A stretch of DNA of 64,000 nucleotides from contig NZ_MAUE01000033.1 in assembly GCF_001702265.1 (NCBI RefSeq), forward strand, positions 46,758 through 110,757, read 5' to 3'. This stretch comes from Pseudomonas aylmerensis. GTDB lineage: Bacteria; Pseudomonadota; Gammaproteobacteria; Pseudomonadales; Pseudomonadaceae. The notes beneath the pieces are model-generated. The model made no database searches, was not told the origin of the DNA, and was given only the letters and a program-made list of their open reading frames with translations. Both the position numbers and the translations under genes were made by a program. Below, one piece after another: positions 7,956 to 16,756 of the stretch (its first letter is position 1; each line of letters opens with the position of its first letter).

Positions 7956-8933
7956 TCAGCGTGAAATAATTTCCTGGCTGCCGTCCGGCAAGGTGCGCAA
8001 GGCCACCGGCAGGATATGTGGCAAGGCCTTGAGCAAGGCGTCGGTGTCGTTGGCCTTGAACACACTGGTCAGGCGCAGGTTGCCGACTGTCGGTGTGCTG
8101 ACCCGCAGTGGCTGCTCGCGATAACGCGAGACTTCGCGTGCGACTTCGCCCAGCGGCGCGTTGTTGAACACCAGCTTGCCCGTACGCCAGGCTGTCAGCT
8201 CCTCGGCGTTCACCGCGTAGGCCGTCGCCACCTGCCCCTTGCGGTCGACATGCGTACCCAGGCCCGCCGTCAGTGTCACCACGGTGTCTGCAGCCTGCCC
8301 TTGCACCTTCACGGTACCGGCCTCGACCGCTACGCGGGTCTGGTCGTCATCGCGACGCACATCGAACCGCGTGCCGGTGACCGTCACCTGCCCTGCCCCG
8401 GCGGCCACCACAAAGGGCCGGCTGGTGTCGTGCTCGACGCTGAACATCGCCTCGCCCTGCTTGAGCTCCACGCCACGCCGGCCTTTTTCAAAATGCACGG
8501 CGACGATGCTGCGGCTGTTGAGGTCCATCACTGAACCATCCGGCAAGGCCACCTGGCGATGCTCACCCAGGCGGGTGCTGAACTCGGCAGTGTAGGGTTT
8601 TGGATGATCGAGGCCGCTGAACAGCCCTAGCCCCACAGCCACGGCGACCACACTGGCCGCCACCGCATAACGCAACACGGCGCGGCGCTTGGGGCGCTCG
8701 GCGGGTGCTTCGCACAATGCCTGCAGGCGCGCCCTGGGCAGCAAGTCGGTGGCGCTCCACAATCCCTGCAGCACATCGAACTCGTATTGATGCTCGGCGC
8801 GCTCATTGCGCCAGGCGTCGAACCGTTGGCGCTCTTCAGGGCTCAGGTCGGCGTCTTGAAGACGTACGAACCATTGCGCAGCTGCATCGCGAGCCTCCTC
8901 ACTGCCGCAGGCACGTTCAACGTTATCCATCAT
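7956..8933 (-). CDS. fecR: FecR-type anti-sigma factor / regulator
   Basis: The 325-aa protein has an N-terminal cytoplasmic DUF4880-type segment (AAQWFVRLQDADLSPEERQRF, residues about 14-34), one transmembrane helix (about 108-125) and a periplasmic FecR domain (TRLGEHRQVALPDGSVMDLN, then RGVELKQGEAMF). It receives the signal from the receptor STN domain and controls FecI. The ATG at 8933 follows AGGACCTTCC; a second ATG is immediately adjacent. It lies 28 nt after fecI and 97 nt before the receptor. Confidence 0.88.
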   Translation of the reverse strand: MMDNVERACGSEEARDAAAQWFVRLQDADLSPEERQRFDAWRNERAEHQYEFDVLQGLWSATDLLPRARLQALCEAPAERPKRRAVLRYAVAASVVAVAVGLGLFSGLDHPKPYTAEFSTRLGEHRQVALPDGSVMDLNSRSIVAVHFEKGRRGVELKQGEAMFSVEHDTSRPFVVAAGAGQVTVTGTRFDVRRDDDQTRVAVEAGTVKVQGQAADTVVTLTAGLGTHVDRKGQVATAYAVNAEELTAWRTGKLVFNNAPLGEVAREVSRYREQPLRVSTPTVGNLRLTSVFKANDTDALLKALPHILPVALRTLPDGSQEIISR

Positions 8934-8961
8934 GGAAGGTCCTGTAAAAAGCGGGCGTGGG

Positions 8962-9462
8962 TCATGGGGCCATCGCGTCCAGGCGGTCACGCAAATGCCG
9001 CAGGGTGCGGATCATATACTTTTCCACCATGTTTTTAGACAACCCCAGGCGTTCGGCGATTTCCTGCTGGGTCAGGCCCTCGATTTTCTGCCAGATGAAA
9101 ATCTTGCGGCAGTTGAGGGGCAGCTCGGCCAAGGCCCGTTCTATGGAGTCCGCCAACTGGATCGCGTGCATGAAATGCTCCGGGTCGCCGCTGTGGGGCG
9201 AGCTCTGATCACAGGTTTGCAGGGCCATGGCTTCGCGACGGTCTTCGCGCCGATAAGCGTCCACTGCAATATTGCGCGCGGTCTGGTGCAGGTAGGCGCG
9301 CGGTTGCTCGACCTCGGAAGATTTTGACTCAAGCACCCGCACAAAGGTGTCATGGGCCAGGTCTTCGGCCTGCTGACGGTTTCTCAGGCGGCGCGTCCAC
9401 GTCCCGACCAACTCTTCGTAGTGTTCGAAAAAGCCTGTTCTGCGGGGCGGCTGAGGGATCAT
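8962..9462 (-). CDS. fecI: FecI-like ECF sigma factor
   Basis: The 166-aa protein has ECF sigma region 2 (QQAEDLAHDTFVRVLE...PRAYLHQTARNIAVDAYRRE) and region 4 (LPLNCRKIFIWQKIEGLTQQEIAERLGLS). Members of this group direct transcription of the neighbouring TonB receptor gene when released by FecR. It is the first gene of the operon. A weak Fur-box-like palindrome lies about 30 nt upstream, consistent with iron repression. Confidence 0.9.
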   Translation of the reverse strand: MIPQPPRRTGFFEHYEELVGTWTRRLRNRQQAEDLAHDTFVRVLESKSSEVEQPRAYLHQTARNIAVDAYRREDRREAMALQTCDQSSPHSGDPEHFMHAIQLADSIERALAELPLNCRKIFIWQKIEGLTQQEIAERLGLSKNMVEKYMIRTLRHLRDRLDAMAP

Positions 9463-9490
9463 CGCGGGAGCACTGGGGAGGCGGGGCGTG

Positions 9491-9509
9491 AATAGTAATG
9501 CTTCCTATT
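9491..9509. promoter_or_regulatory. Weak candidate Fur box upstream of fecI
   Basis: AATAGTAATGCTTCCTATT has symmetric ends (AATAG/CTATT) but matches only about 10 of 19 positions of the classical Fur box. Its place 30 nt upstream of an iron-type sigma gene is the main support. Confidence 0.35.
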
Positions 9510-9546
9510 AAGTCGAGCAATTGCTACCCGTCGCCCGTGGCACTCG

Positions 9547-10191
9547 CTATGGCTGGCTGGCCACCTGCCGGAGACGGCTAAGCTTCTCCCGGCTGCCGCA
9601 GACGCTCATCTGGCACCACTTGCGCAGTTTGTTCTTGGAGATGTCCAGGAACACCCAATCGCAGTCGGTGGCCGTGCAACTCCTCAATGCCTGAAGATCA
9701 CCGGACACCAGCATTTGCGTGGCCTCGATGGCAAGGCGGCCTAACACCATGGTGGTGAGTTCCTGCGCGGTGGTGCAAGGTTTCCACTCCCAGGCAGGCT
9801 TGCCATCCACCGAGCGCAGCAGTCGCCAGGCAACGCCCTGCTGGAATGCCAGGTTGATCTGCTGCAATGGCGCATCGGGCGCGGCCTGTTGCAATGACAA
9901 CGGATAGAACACGGCGTACAGGCACTCCCTGAACGCGATGATCGCGTCCAGGTCGGGCTGATAGGAAATCGGCGACTCAAACACCATGGGCTTGTAGTCA
10001 TCGAACTCTTGTGCCGAGATCAACGAGGCATGGAGCGCCCATTCGAAGAAGAACTGAAAACTGGTCAGCCGCTCTTCGATCACCTTGAGAGTGGTGCCGG
10101 GACGCCGGCCATTGGTGGTATTGATAAAGTCCAACACCCGGGCCCCGCCAATCAGACGGATCGATTTTGCAGTGCCCGTAAAATGCGTCAT
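9547..10191 (-). CDS. ABATE / CGNR zinc-finger domain protein
   Basis: The 214-aa protein has an N-terminal ABATE-type region beginning GGARVLDFINTTNGR (about 15-29). Its C-terminal zinc-binding segment (C.ATDCDWVFLDISKN..RKWCQMSVCGSR, about 170-203) has the CGNR motif as CGSR. Proteins of this family are thought to be stress-related transcriptional regulators. The start follows AAGGAGCAGAC, a strong ribosome binding site. It lies 96 nt downstream of the sulfotransferase operon in the same direction and could be separately transcribed. Confidence 0.75.
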   Translation of the reverse strand: MTHFTGTAKSIRLIGGARVLDFINTTNGRRPGTTLKVIEERLTSFQFFFEWALHASLISAQEFDDYKPMVFESPISYQPDLDAIIAFRECLYAVFYPLSLQQAAPDAPLQQINLAFQQGVAWRLLRSVDGKPAWEWKPCTTAQELTTMVLGRLAIEATQMLVSGDLQALRSCTATDCDWVFLDISKNKLRKWCQMSVCGSREKLSRLRQVASQP

Positions 10192-10287
10192 GTCTGCTCC
10201 TTAGAAAACGCGGTCTTGCGGCGATGCCGCAGATTACCTTGTTTTCTGAAAAGGCTGACAGTGTGATACCGACGCAAAGACCAACGG

Positions 10288-10902
10288 CTACGTGCGCGCG
10301 TCGTTACGTGCGACCCAATCGAGGATCGCCTCGACGGACTGCTCGACCGACAGCGCCTGGGTATTCAAGTGGACTTCCGGAAAGATCGGCAGGTCATACC
10401 GCGAATCAATACCGGTGAAGTTCTTGATCAGCCCGGCGCGGGCCTTTTTATACAGGCCCTTGGGGTCGCGTTGTTCGGCGGTTTCCAACGGCGCATCCAC
10501 ATGCACTTCCACAAACGACTCATTGCCGATGATCGAGCGCGCGTAGTGCCGGCTCGCCGCCGAGGGTGAGATCAGCGCGACGATCACGATCAGCCCCGCC
10601 TCCAGCATCAGCCGCGCCACTTCGGCGACGCGCCGGATATTCTCCTCGCGGTCGTTGTCGGTAAATCCCAGGTCCCGGCACAGCCCGCCTCGCACGGAGT
10701 CGCCGTCCACGATGCAGGTAAATCGCCCCTGGGCCTGCAGGGCAATGTCCAGTGCATCGGCAATGGTCGACTTGCCGGAGGCAGAGATGCCGGTCATCCA
10801 GATGACCAACGGCCTTTGCTTCATGCGCGGGTGTTCGGCGCGTAGATGGCTGAACGCAAACGCATGCAGGTTCTGGCCTGGACCTTGCGCAACATAGCTC
10901 AT
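10288..10902 (-). CDS. cysC: Stand-alone adenylylsulfate (APS) kinase
   Basis: The 204-aa kinase has the P-loop GISASGKST (38-46), the DGDSVR motif and GFTDNDREENIRRVAEVARLM typical of CysC. It phosphorylates APS to PAPS, the sulfate donor of sulfotransferases. Pseudomonads commonly carry this activity fused in CysNC, so a free-standing copy as the last gene of an operon containing a sulfotransferase suggests dedicated PAPS supply. Its start overlaps the MFS stop codon by 4 nt, implying translational coupling. The lid region (KGLYKKARAGLIKNFTGID) is intact. Confidence 0.88.
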   Translation of the reverse strand: MSYVAQGPGQNLHAFAFSHLRAEHPRMKQRPLVIWMTGISASGKSTIADALDIALQAQGRFTCIVDGDSVRGGLCRDLGFTDNDREENIRRVAEVARLMLEAGLIVIVALISPSAASRHYARSIIGNESFVEVHVDAPLETAEQRDPKGLYKKARAGLIKNFTGIDSRYDLPIFPEVHLNTQALSVEQSVEAILDWVARNDART

Positions 10903-12128
10903 GGCTTCTCTCCCGCCGTCATCGAAACAGGTTGTTTACCCAACATGAACACCATCACGCACTGCGCGAACAACAAGAGCGCAACCACCCAGTAGACGCT
11001 TGAGAACGACCCCGTCAGGTCCTTGGAAAACCCGCCGAGGAAGTTACCGCACACGCCCCCCAGGCCGATCAGGACATTGGCGATGCCAAAGGCCTGGGTC
11101 AGGCGGCTGACCGGGACGATTTGCCCGATGTAACTGGGGACAAGCCCGAAGATCGGGTAGAACGCCAACGCGAACAAAAAGGCCGCGAGGTAGAACAGTG
11201 GAAGGCTGTTGAAACTGAATACCAGGGTGGCGGCAAGCCCCGCGCTCAAAAAGCACATCGCCAGGGATGCCCGCACGCCGACCTTGTCGGCGATCCACCC
11301 GACCAGAAACCCTGACGCCATGCCCACGGCACCGATGGTGGTCCAGATAAACCCGGCATCCTGCACCGACACGCCCAGCTCATCGCGAAGAAAAGGCGCC
11401 AGGTATGTCTGGAACGGCAACAGTGCCATGCCGTTGAGAAAAGCGATGGCCCAGGTCAGGTACAGCGAACGACTCAGCCAGGGCCGATCACCGCCCGCCA
11501 CTGCCGAGTGCTCCCCGGAAAAGCCGACATCCTGGCTCGCCCCCAGGTTACGCAACAGAAACCAGGCCACCAGGCACAACGCCACGGAGATCAGGCCGGC
11601 GGTGAGCCAGATCGAACGCCAGCCGCCGTTCAAGGTGAGAAACGAGACCAGCAATCCATTGATAAACACCCCGTAGCTGGTGCCACTGGAAATCAGCCCC
11701 ATGACCCGCGAGCGATTCCCCGGGCTGAATCCCTTGGTGACGATCTCGGCCAACGGGATATACACCGAGGCGGAACAGCCACCGAGCAGAATCAGCAGCG
11801 CGCCGGACAGCCAGATGTTGTCGCTGATACTCAAGCCCAGCAACGCCAGGGAGGTCATCACGGTGGACACCAGGCTGATTTTCCAGCCCTCGAAAAACCG
11901 GCTGATATAGCTGGTGACCGAGGAAAACAGCAGGAAGCCGACCTGCGCGCCGCCGGTGATCACGCCGACCGTGGTGTAGTCGAAGCCGATGTCCCGGCGC
12001 ATGTCCACCACGAGGTTGGCGAACAGGTAGACGCCGAACCCATAGGTGCTGGCCACGAAGCCGGTCAAGACCACCGCCAGCACCACACTGTCGAGGGTGC
12101 GGGGGTTGCTCTGTACGAGTGTACTCAT
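10899..12128 (-). CDS. MFS transporter of the sulfotransferase operon
   Basis: The 409-aa major facilitator protein has about 12 hydrophobic segments (the first near residues 13-37). The ATG at 12128 follows GAGGGTCAGAGC; an upstream in-frame ATG would overlap the methyltransferase end. It lies 10 nt after the methyltransferase gene and overlaps cysC by 4 nt. Given the surrounding enzymes it most likely exports the pathway product, or takes up a precursor. The family alone does not give direction or substrate. Confidence 0.78.
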   Translation of the reverse strand: MSTLVQSNPRTLDSVVLAVVLTGFVASTYGFGVYLFANLVVDMRRDIGFDYTTVGVITGGAQVGFLLFSSVTSYISRFFEGWKISLVSTVMTSLALLGLSISDNIWLSGALLILLGGCSASVYIPLAEIVTKGFSPGNRSRVMGLISSGTSYGVFINGLLVSFLTLNGGWRSIWLTAGLISVALCLVAWFLLRNLGASQDVGFSGEHSAVAGGDRPWLSRSLYLTWAIAFLNGMALLPFQTYLAPFLRDELGVSVQDAGFIWTTIGAVGMASGFLVGWIADKVGVRASLAMCFLSAGLAATLVFSFNSLPLFYLAAFLFALAFYPIFGLVPSYIGQIVPVSRLTQAFGIANVLIGLGGVCGNFLGGFSKDLTGSFSSVYWVVALLLFAQCVMVFMLGKQPVSMTAGEKP

Positions 12129-12138
12129 GCTCTGACCC

Positions 12139-12909
12139 TCAGACGGCGCGCGCGGTGTGGATGACAAAATCACAGGTCATCATGTCGTAGTCGCGCTGGA
12201 AATCACCGTAGCTCTCATGCGCGCCAAACCCGGACGCAAGCACCTCGGTGGCCAACTTGCCCGGCAACAACGGATACACCTTCAAGCGATACTGTTCGGT
12301 CTCATCGAAGGTGTAGATGAACTCACACAGGTGTTGATCGACGTGCCCCAGGGTCACGCAGGCGTTGGTGCCGCAATAGTAGTAATTGCCGCTGGCCTTG
12401 AAGTTACCCGCGCGAATCGCGAAGAAATTGCGCTGATCCACAATCAGCAGGCCGCCCGGCTTGAGCAGTGCCCTGAACTTCTCCAGCACCCGCAATCGAT
12501 CATGGGCTTCAAAGACGTGGCACAGCGAACTGCCCAGGCACACCACCGCGTCGAACTTGCCCAGCACGGTAGGATCCAGCGCGAGCCAATCCATGTAGTG
12601 CGATTCAATCTCCAGGCCGCGTTGCCGGAAGTTTTCCCGCGCCTTGGTCAGCATGGTGCTGCTGCCGTCCGTGGCCACCACCTCAAACCCAGCTTCCTTG
12701 AGCTGGACCGCGTGGAAGCCGCTGCCCGTCGACACATCGATCACCGAGCGCACACCGTGCTGGCGCAACAGCTCTTCAAAAAAGCCGCTCTCCCCGGCCT
12801 TTCGTTTTTCCCAATCGATCAACTCGTCCCAACGCTCCACGAAGTCTGCGGAGTATTGCGTGGCATAACTGGCGACTTCGCTGTGTTTGCGCCCTGACAT
12901 CTGATTCAT
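12139..12909 (-). CDS. Glycine/sarcosine N-methyltransferase-like SAM-dependent methyltransferase
   Basis: The 256-aa class I methyltransferase has motif I VIDVSTGSGFHAV, an acidic ribose-binding residue in VVATDGSS, and LIVDQRNF downstream. It aligns well with the halophile glycine sarcosine methyltransferase from FVERWDELIDW through NYYYCGTNACV (compare SYYYCG) to the C-terminal YGDFQRDY. That suggests N-methylation of a small amino compound. The substrate is uncertain, because sequence similarity does not prove glycine. The ATG at 12909 is chosen because it begins 7 nt after the preceding stop; longer frames run inside that gene. Confidence 0.8.
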   Translation of the reverse strand: MNQMSGRKHSEVASYATQYSADFVERWDELIDWEKRKAGESGFFEELLRQHGVRSVIDVSTGSGFHAVQLKEAGFEVVATDGSSTMLTKARENFRQRGLEIESHYMDWLALDPTVLGKFDAVVCLGSSLCHVFEAHDRLRVLEKFRALLKPGGLLIVDQRNFFAIRAGNFKASGNYYYCGTNACVTLGHVDQHLCEFIYTFDETEQYRLKVYPLLPGKLATEVLASGFGAHESYGDFQRDYDMMTCDFVIHTARAV

Positions 12910-12916
12910 CACACAC

Positions 12917-14053
12917 CTACCAAGTTGAATTTTTGAAGGCCAGGTACTTGCTCGCCAATTCCCGGGCAAAGTCGGCGGACTGCTCGATGGACATGGTTTG
13001 CTTGGAGTACCCCAGCAGCGCCTGCATGACGGCCATGCATTGCGGGTTGTAGGTGACCGATCCGTCACAGTGGATTTCGTCGATGCCATCCTGGCCCTGG
13101 CAGATGCTATTGATGCGCACCGCCTCGTCCTGGGGGCAGGCCTCGCTGAACTGCACGTCGATCCGCCCCTCGTGCAGCTTCACCGGATAGCCACCCGGCA
13201 GCCCAAGCGGGCCCGGTGCATGCACCCACACCGGCGTGGGGGAAAACAGGCCTTCGATGATGGTGACCGCAGAGCAGGCCGTCAGGAACTGCCCATCGAT
13301 CCCGCCCAGGCGGCGGAACTCGGACTTCACCGTGGAGAAGATCTCTGCGTCTGACAGGTGCGTCACTGGCGGCCGGTCGCGCACCTCGTATAACAAGCGG
13401 TAGCTGGCACGCGGCGGCAACCCACCGCGCGGCACGTAGTGGCTGAAGTAGTGCTGGGTATACAACTGCACCTGCACGTCCGCGGGCGCGCACTCGAGCA
13501 ACCGCGCGATGGAAAGCTGCGTGGCCGGGATCAGGTTGGCCACGTTGCCTACGCCGATATCCGGCGCCAGGCCGACCCTGGCCAGAATCGGATTGACGGC
13601 ATCGGGGAAGGCCGCATTCACGGTCCTGGCCGAGATGCCGGAGGCTTTTACCGCCTGCATCAGGCAATGCATCAACGTCAGATGCATAGGCAACCAGGGA
13701 CCGAATTGCGCCTGGTCGAGCTGCTCGAACGACAACCTCGGCAAGCCGGTAATCACCCGCCACGATTGCAACGACGCGCAGTTCACCAGCATGTCCGGCG
13801 CTTCTTCACGCAGCACTCGCGTCACCTTGGGGATGTCCGTCAGGTCGGCGATCACCGGCTTGATTGCGATGTACTGGCCCAACTGGGCGCAGGACAGCGC
13901 CACCAGGTTGCACAGTCGGACAGTCGACTCTTCGTTGCGCCCCAGCACCACAAATTCGAAGGCGTTTTTTGGCCCGAGAATCTTCAGGATCTGCAGGCAC
14001 AGGTTGCCGGCGCCCACCAGCAGCAGTTTTTTCTTGCGCAGGGACTGGCTCAC
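12917..14053 (-). CDS. NAD(P)-binding Rossmann protein, saccharopine-dehydrogenase-like
   Basis: The 378-aa protein has an N-terminal nucleotide-binding fingerprint LLLVGAGNLCLQIL (about 10-23, with Cys where the third Gly is usual), a VVLGRN strand end, and IADLTD after it. The rest resembles the two-domain saccharopine dehydrogenase fold, with a substrate domain beyond about residue 130. It may reduce or oxidise an intermediate or join an amine to a carbonyl compound; the exact reaction is unknown. Its start overlaps the SDR stop by 4 nt. Confidence 0.6.
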   Translation of the reverse strand: MSQSLRKKKLLLVGAGNLCLQILKILGPKNAFEFVVLGRNEESTVRLCNLVALSCAQLGQYIAIKPVIADLTDIPKVTRVLREEAPDMLVNCASLQSWRVITGLPRLSFEQLDQAQFGPWLPMHLTLMHCLMQAVKASGISARTVNAAFPDAVNPILARVGLAPDIGVGNVANLIPATQLSIARLLECAPADVQVQLYTQHYFSHYVPRGGLPPRASYRLLYEVRDRPPVTHLSDAEIFSTVKSEFRRLGGIDGQFLTACSAVTIIEGLFSPTPVWVHAPGPLGLPGGYPVKLHEGRIDVQFSEACPQDEAVRINSICQGQDGIDEIHCDGSVTYNPQCMAVMQALLGYSKQTMSIEQSADFARELASKYLAFKNSTW

Positions 14054-14775
14054 CGTGGGTAGGCTCCGTTGTCCACGGGGATGACCTTGCCGGTCATGTG
14101 CCGGAAGCCCTCACCGATCAGCAGCAAAATCACCTCGGCCACGCCGCTGGGCAGGATGGGATCCTTGAGGATCTCCTGGCGTGCGTACTCCACACGGCGG
14201 TACTCGGGGATGGTGTCGTAGATCGCGGTCTCATGGATCAGCGCCGGCGAGACCGCGTTGACACGCACAAACGGCGCGAAATTCCAGGCATTGGCCTTGG
14301 TCAGGCCGATGACCGCGGCCTTGGTCGCACCGTAGAGTGCGTCACAGCTGCCGACCTCGCCCGCGACCGAGGAAATATTGACGATGGCACGCGGGGCCTC
14401 GTGCTTCATCTCGCGCTCGGCAAAATCCTTGGACAGATAGACCAGCGCCTTGAGGTTCACATTGAGGATTTCGTCGATCTGCTCATCGGAATAGGCGTAG
14501 ACGCTTTTGCCGTGGTAGATCCCGGCGTTATTGACCAGCCCGTAGATCGTTGTATGGCGCTCATACAGCGCGGGGATAAACCCCTTGATAACGGCGGGGT
14601 CGGAGAAGTCGGCGACGTGGGTCTCCAGGACCTCGCGGCCATGAACCCCCTGCAGCCGCTCCAGGCCCTGTCGATCCTTGTCGGCCGCAATAACGAAGTA
14701 ACCGTCTTTAATCGCCTGTTCGACAGTCGCCCGGCCGATGCCATTGGCCGCGCCGGTAATAATCAACTTCTTCAT
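14050..14775 (-). CDS. Short-chain dehydrogenase/reductase of the sulfotransferase operon
   Basis: The 241-aa SDR has TGAANGIG (cofactor loop), NNAG, Ser in ISSVAG and the YGATK catalytic Tyr/Lys pair. It probably oxidises a hydroxyl or reduces a ketone of the pathway intermediate with NAD(P)(H). The ATG at 14775 begins at the conserved KKLIITGAA strand and follows AAGGATTGTGGT. It lies 10 nt after the sulfotransferase stop. Confidence 0.85.
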   Translation of the reverse strand: MKKLIITGAANGIGRATVEQAIKDGYFVIAADKDRQGLERLQGVHGREVLETHVADFSDPAVIKGFIPALYERHTTIYGLVNNAGIYHGKSVYAYSDEQIDEILNVNLKALVYLSKDFAEREMKHEAPRAIVNISSVAGEVGSCDALYGATKAAVIGLTKANAWNFAPFVRVNAVSPALIHETAIYDTIPEYRRVEYARQEILKDPILPSGVAEVILLLIGEGFRHMTGKVIPVDNGAYPR

Positions 14776-14785
14776 ACCACAATCC

Positions 14786-15514
14786 TTATTGGCAAAATTC
14801 ATTCATGCGCGCATAAAACGTGCGGTGGTATTCGTACAATTCCCGCAACTTCGGAAATTGATCGAGTACTGTCATATCAATCTGTTGTTTAGCCGGTGAA
14901 ATAATCCGCTCACTGTTCTCTGCCGCCACGTGCCAACTTCTCCAGGTTTTCCACTGGGGCGGGCATTCACGTTTCCACGTCATGGCGTGAGGCAGGAATT
15001 CAATCTCCAGGTAATCACATAGTTTGCGTATTACCCGTTCAGGCTCAGCCGCCAGATCATCGGCATTGATCACATAGGGCACTGTTCCGGTCAGTTTGGT
15101 GACCACGCAAAAGATGTCATATAAGGCTTTATGCCCAATGGCCTGGATAGGCATATCGGGATGGACCCGATGATGGGAAATAATGCTGCTGGCCGGTTCA
15201 CGAATAAGAAAGATATTGGCTTGTTGTGCAAGAAACCCAAGATCAACTTTCAAGTCATCCAGACAGTGGTAGCACATGTCTTTATGAAACACATTGCTGC
15301 GTTCTTTAGCTGTAAGCAGGTGCTCTTTGATGCCCTCGTACGTGGTGGGCAAACTGTGGTCCCACTCATCCGAAGGAATCGCCGACGCCTCGGTAAACGC
15401 CATGTGCGCAAAGGGCTCGTGGAACACTTCAAAATCTCCACGCTCGATGAACACCCGTTCCAGCACGGTGGAACGCGAGCGCGGGTGAGCCCACAACCCG
15501 ATCATCTTGTTCAT
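14786..15514 (-). CDS. Sulfotransferase-family protein
   Basis: The 242-aa protein begins MIGLWAHPRSRSTVLERVF, the 5'-phosphosulfate-binding loop of PAPS-dependent sulfotransferases. It contains IFLIREPASSIISHHR, the 3'-phosphate-binding strand and Ser/Arg region. Gene context supports the assignment: the same operon ends with APS kinase. It should transfer sulfate to a hydroxyl or amine of the pathway product in the cytoplasm. Its start overlaps the transaldolase stop by 4 nt. The acceptor is unknown. Confidence 0.78.
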   Translation of the reverse strand: MNKMIGLWAHPRSRSTVLERVFIERGDFEVFHEPFAHMAFTEASAIPSDEWDHSLPTTYEGIKEHLLTAKERSNVFHKDMCYHCLDDLKVDLGFLAQQANIFLIREPASSIISHHRVHPDMPIQAIGHKALYDIFCVVTKLTGTVPYVINADDLAAEPERVIRKLCDYLEIEFLPHAMTWKRECPPQWKTWRSWHVAAENSERIISPAKQQIDMTVLDQFPKLRELYEYHRTFYARMNEFCQ

Positions 15515-16734
15515 GCGATCACCCCGAATTCGGCAGCGAGCAACGCGGTGAGCGACCGCTTGAACGGCTTCGCCACCGGGCAGAGTCGCACGCAGTAATC
15601 GGCCAGCCGCCGGTGCGCGCTGTTGGCCTCATTGCAGGCGTTGATAAACGCCTCATGGTTGCCGAAGTCGTACGCCTCGATGCTGTCGATGAAATAGGCT
15701 TCGCAGAAGTACGGAATCCGGATCAGCTTGGCGAAGATCGACGCCGGCGGCGTCAACGGCTGCGTCGCCGGGACAACCGGCTTGCCGTGGCTCTCACGCT
15801 CGATCAGAAACTCCACCACGTCCGGCGTCAGCGTGTAGCAGGTCGCCTTCAGCCCGGTTTTTTCCAGGTGCCAGCAATGCTTGTTGCCGCGCTCGTCGAC
15901 ATCGATCTTGATGCTGGACAACAGGGTCTTGACCGGCACCGTCGACGCCGCGACCAGCGCCTGGATCTGCTCGTAGACCATCAGTTCGGCCCAGCGCAGT
16001 TCCTCCGGACTCAGCGCCAGGCCGCGCTCTGCCGCCTGCAACGCAAATTCCGGCTGACAGGCAAACCGTCCGATCATGAAGGTAATCACGTGCCGGCAGT
16101 GACGGGTGTCGATACCGTGACTGCGTGCGGTCGCCATGCCCCGCTCGATGGCCTGCAGGCCGGCCTGGAACTGCGAGACCGTGAAGCAGAAGGTGATATT
16201 CACCGAACCGCCCCGGGCCACCAGGTATTCGACGGTGGCCATGCCCTCCAGGCTGCCGGGCACCTTGACCATCACGTTCGGCGCCAGCTGCTGCAGCTCC
16301 AGCCCACGGGCCGTCATGCGTTCGATACAACGCACATCCACCGGATCGACCTGCGCGCACATCCAGCCTTCGACCTGGCCCGACTGCACCCAGAGCGCCT
16401 GGAGCGCTGCGGCGCCCTCGGCGATCACTTCGTTGTAGAGCTTCTTGCGCAATTCTGCGGGCGACAGGCTCGCCAGGTTGAAGCGCGACGACCAATACTC
16501 GCGCTTGTCGAGAATCGCTGCGGTCACCAGCCGGGGGTTGGTGGTCACACTGCTGAAGCCGCTGCCCTGCGAGAACTCATCGGGCATCACCTGCTCGATA
16601 TGCGCAATCGCCGCCGGGTACTTGTCCAGCAAATGACTTTTAAAAGGCGCGTACACCACCGGCGATGAATCCCACCACACTTCTGAACCGGGGTCATTGG
16701 CCTTAAGCCGTTCTCTATAACCGTGTACGCTCAC
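15511..16734 (-). CDS. Transaldolase-like protein
   Basis: The 407-aa protein has the TIM-barrel transaldolase hallmarks: SSVTTNPRLV near the N-terminus, VMVKVPGSLEGM with the Schiff-base Lys, and GGSVNITFCFTVSQF. It is longer than TalB (about 317 aa) because of an extra C-terminal region of about 100 aa. The GTG start at 16734 is chosen for its excellent GGGAGGAGG ribosome binding site; no ATG fits. In this context it may build or split a sugar-like carbon skeleton by dihydroxyacetone transfer instead of serving the pentose phosphate pathway. The acceptor is unknown. Confidence 0.75.
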   Translation of the reverse strand: MSVHGYRERLKANDPGSEVWWDSSPVVYAPFKSHLLDKYPAAIAHIEQVMPDEFSQGSGFSSVTTNPRLVTAAILDKREYWSSRFNLASLSPAELRKKLYNEVIAEGAAALQALWVQSGQVEGWMCAQVDPVDVRCIERMTARGLELQQLAPNVMVKVPGSLEGMATVEYLVARGGSVNITFCFTVSQFQAGLQAIERGMATARSHGIDTRHCRHVITFMIGRFACQPEFALQAAERGLALSPEELRWAELMVYEQIQALVAASTVPVKTLLSSIKIDVDERGNKHCWHLEKTGLKATCYTLTPDVVEFLIERESHGKPVVPATQPLTPPASIFAKLIRIPYFCEAYFIDSIEAYDFGNHEAFINACNEANSAHRRLADYCVRLCPVAKPFKRSLTALLAAEFGVIA

Positions 16735-16756
16735 AACGCCTCCTCCCTGAGTAAGG

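Noticed and set aside
188..14053. Opine-metallophore (staphylopine/pseudopaline-like) cluster formed by the DapF-like protein and the saccharopine-dehydrogenase-like protein
   Set aside because: The two genes are about 12 kb apart on separate transcription units, no nicotianamine-synthase-like gene is present, and the DapF-like protein lacks both catalytic cysteines.
15511..16734. Housekeeping pentose-phosphate transaldolase
   Set aside because: The protein is about 90 aa longer than TalB and is embedded by overlaps in a specialised operon with a sulfotransferase, so a central-metabolism role is unlikely.
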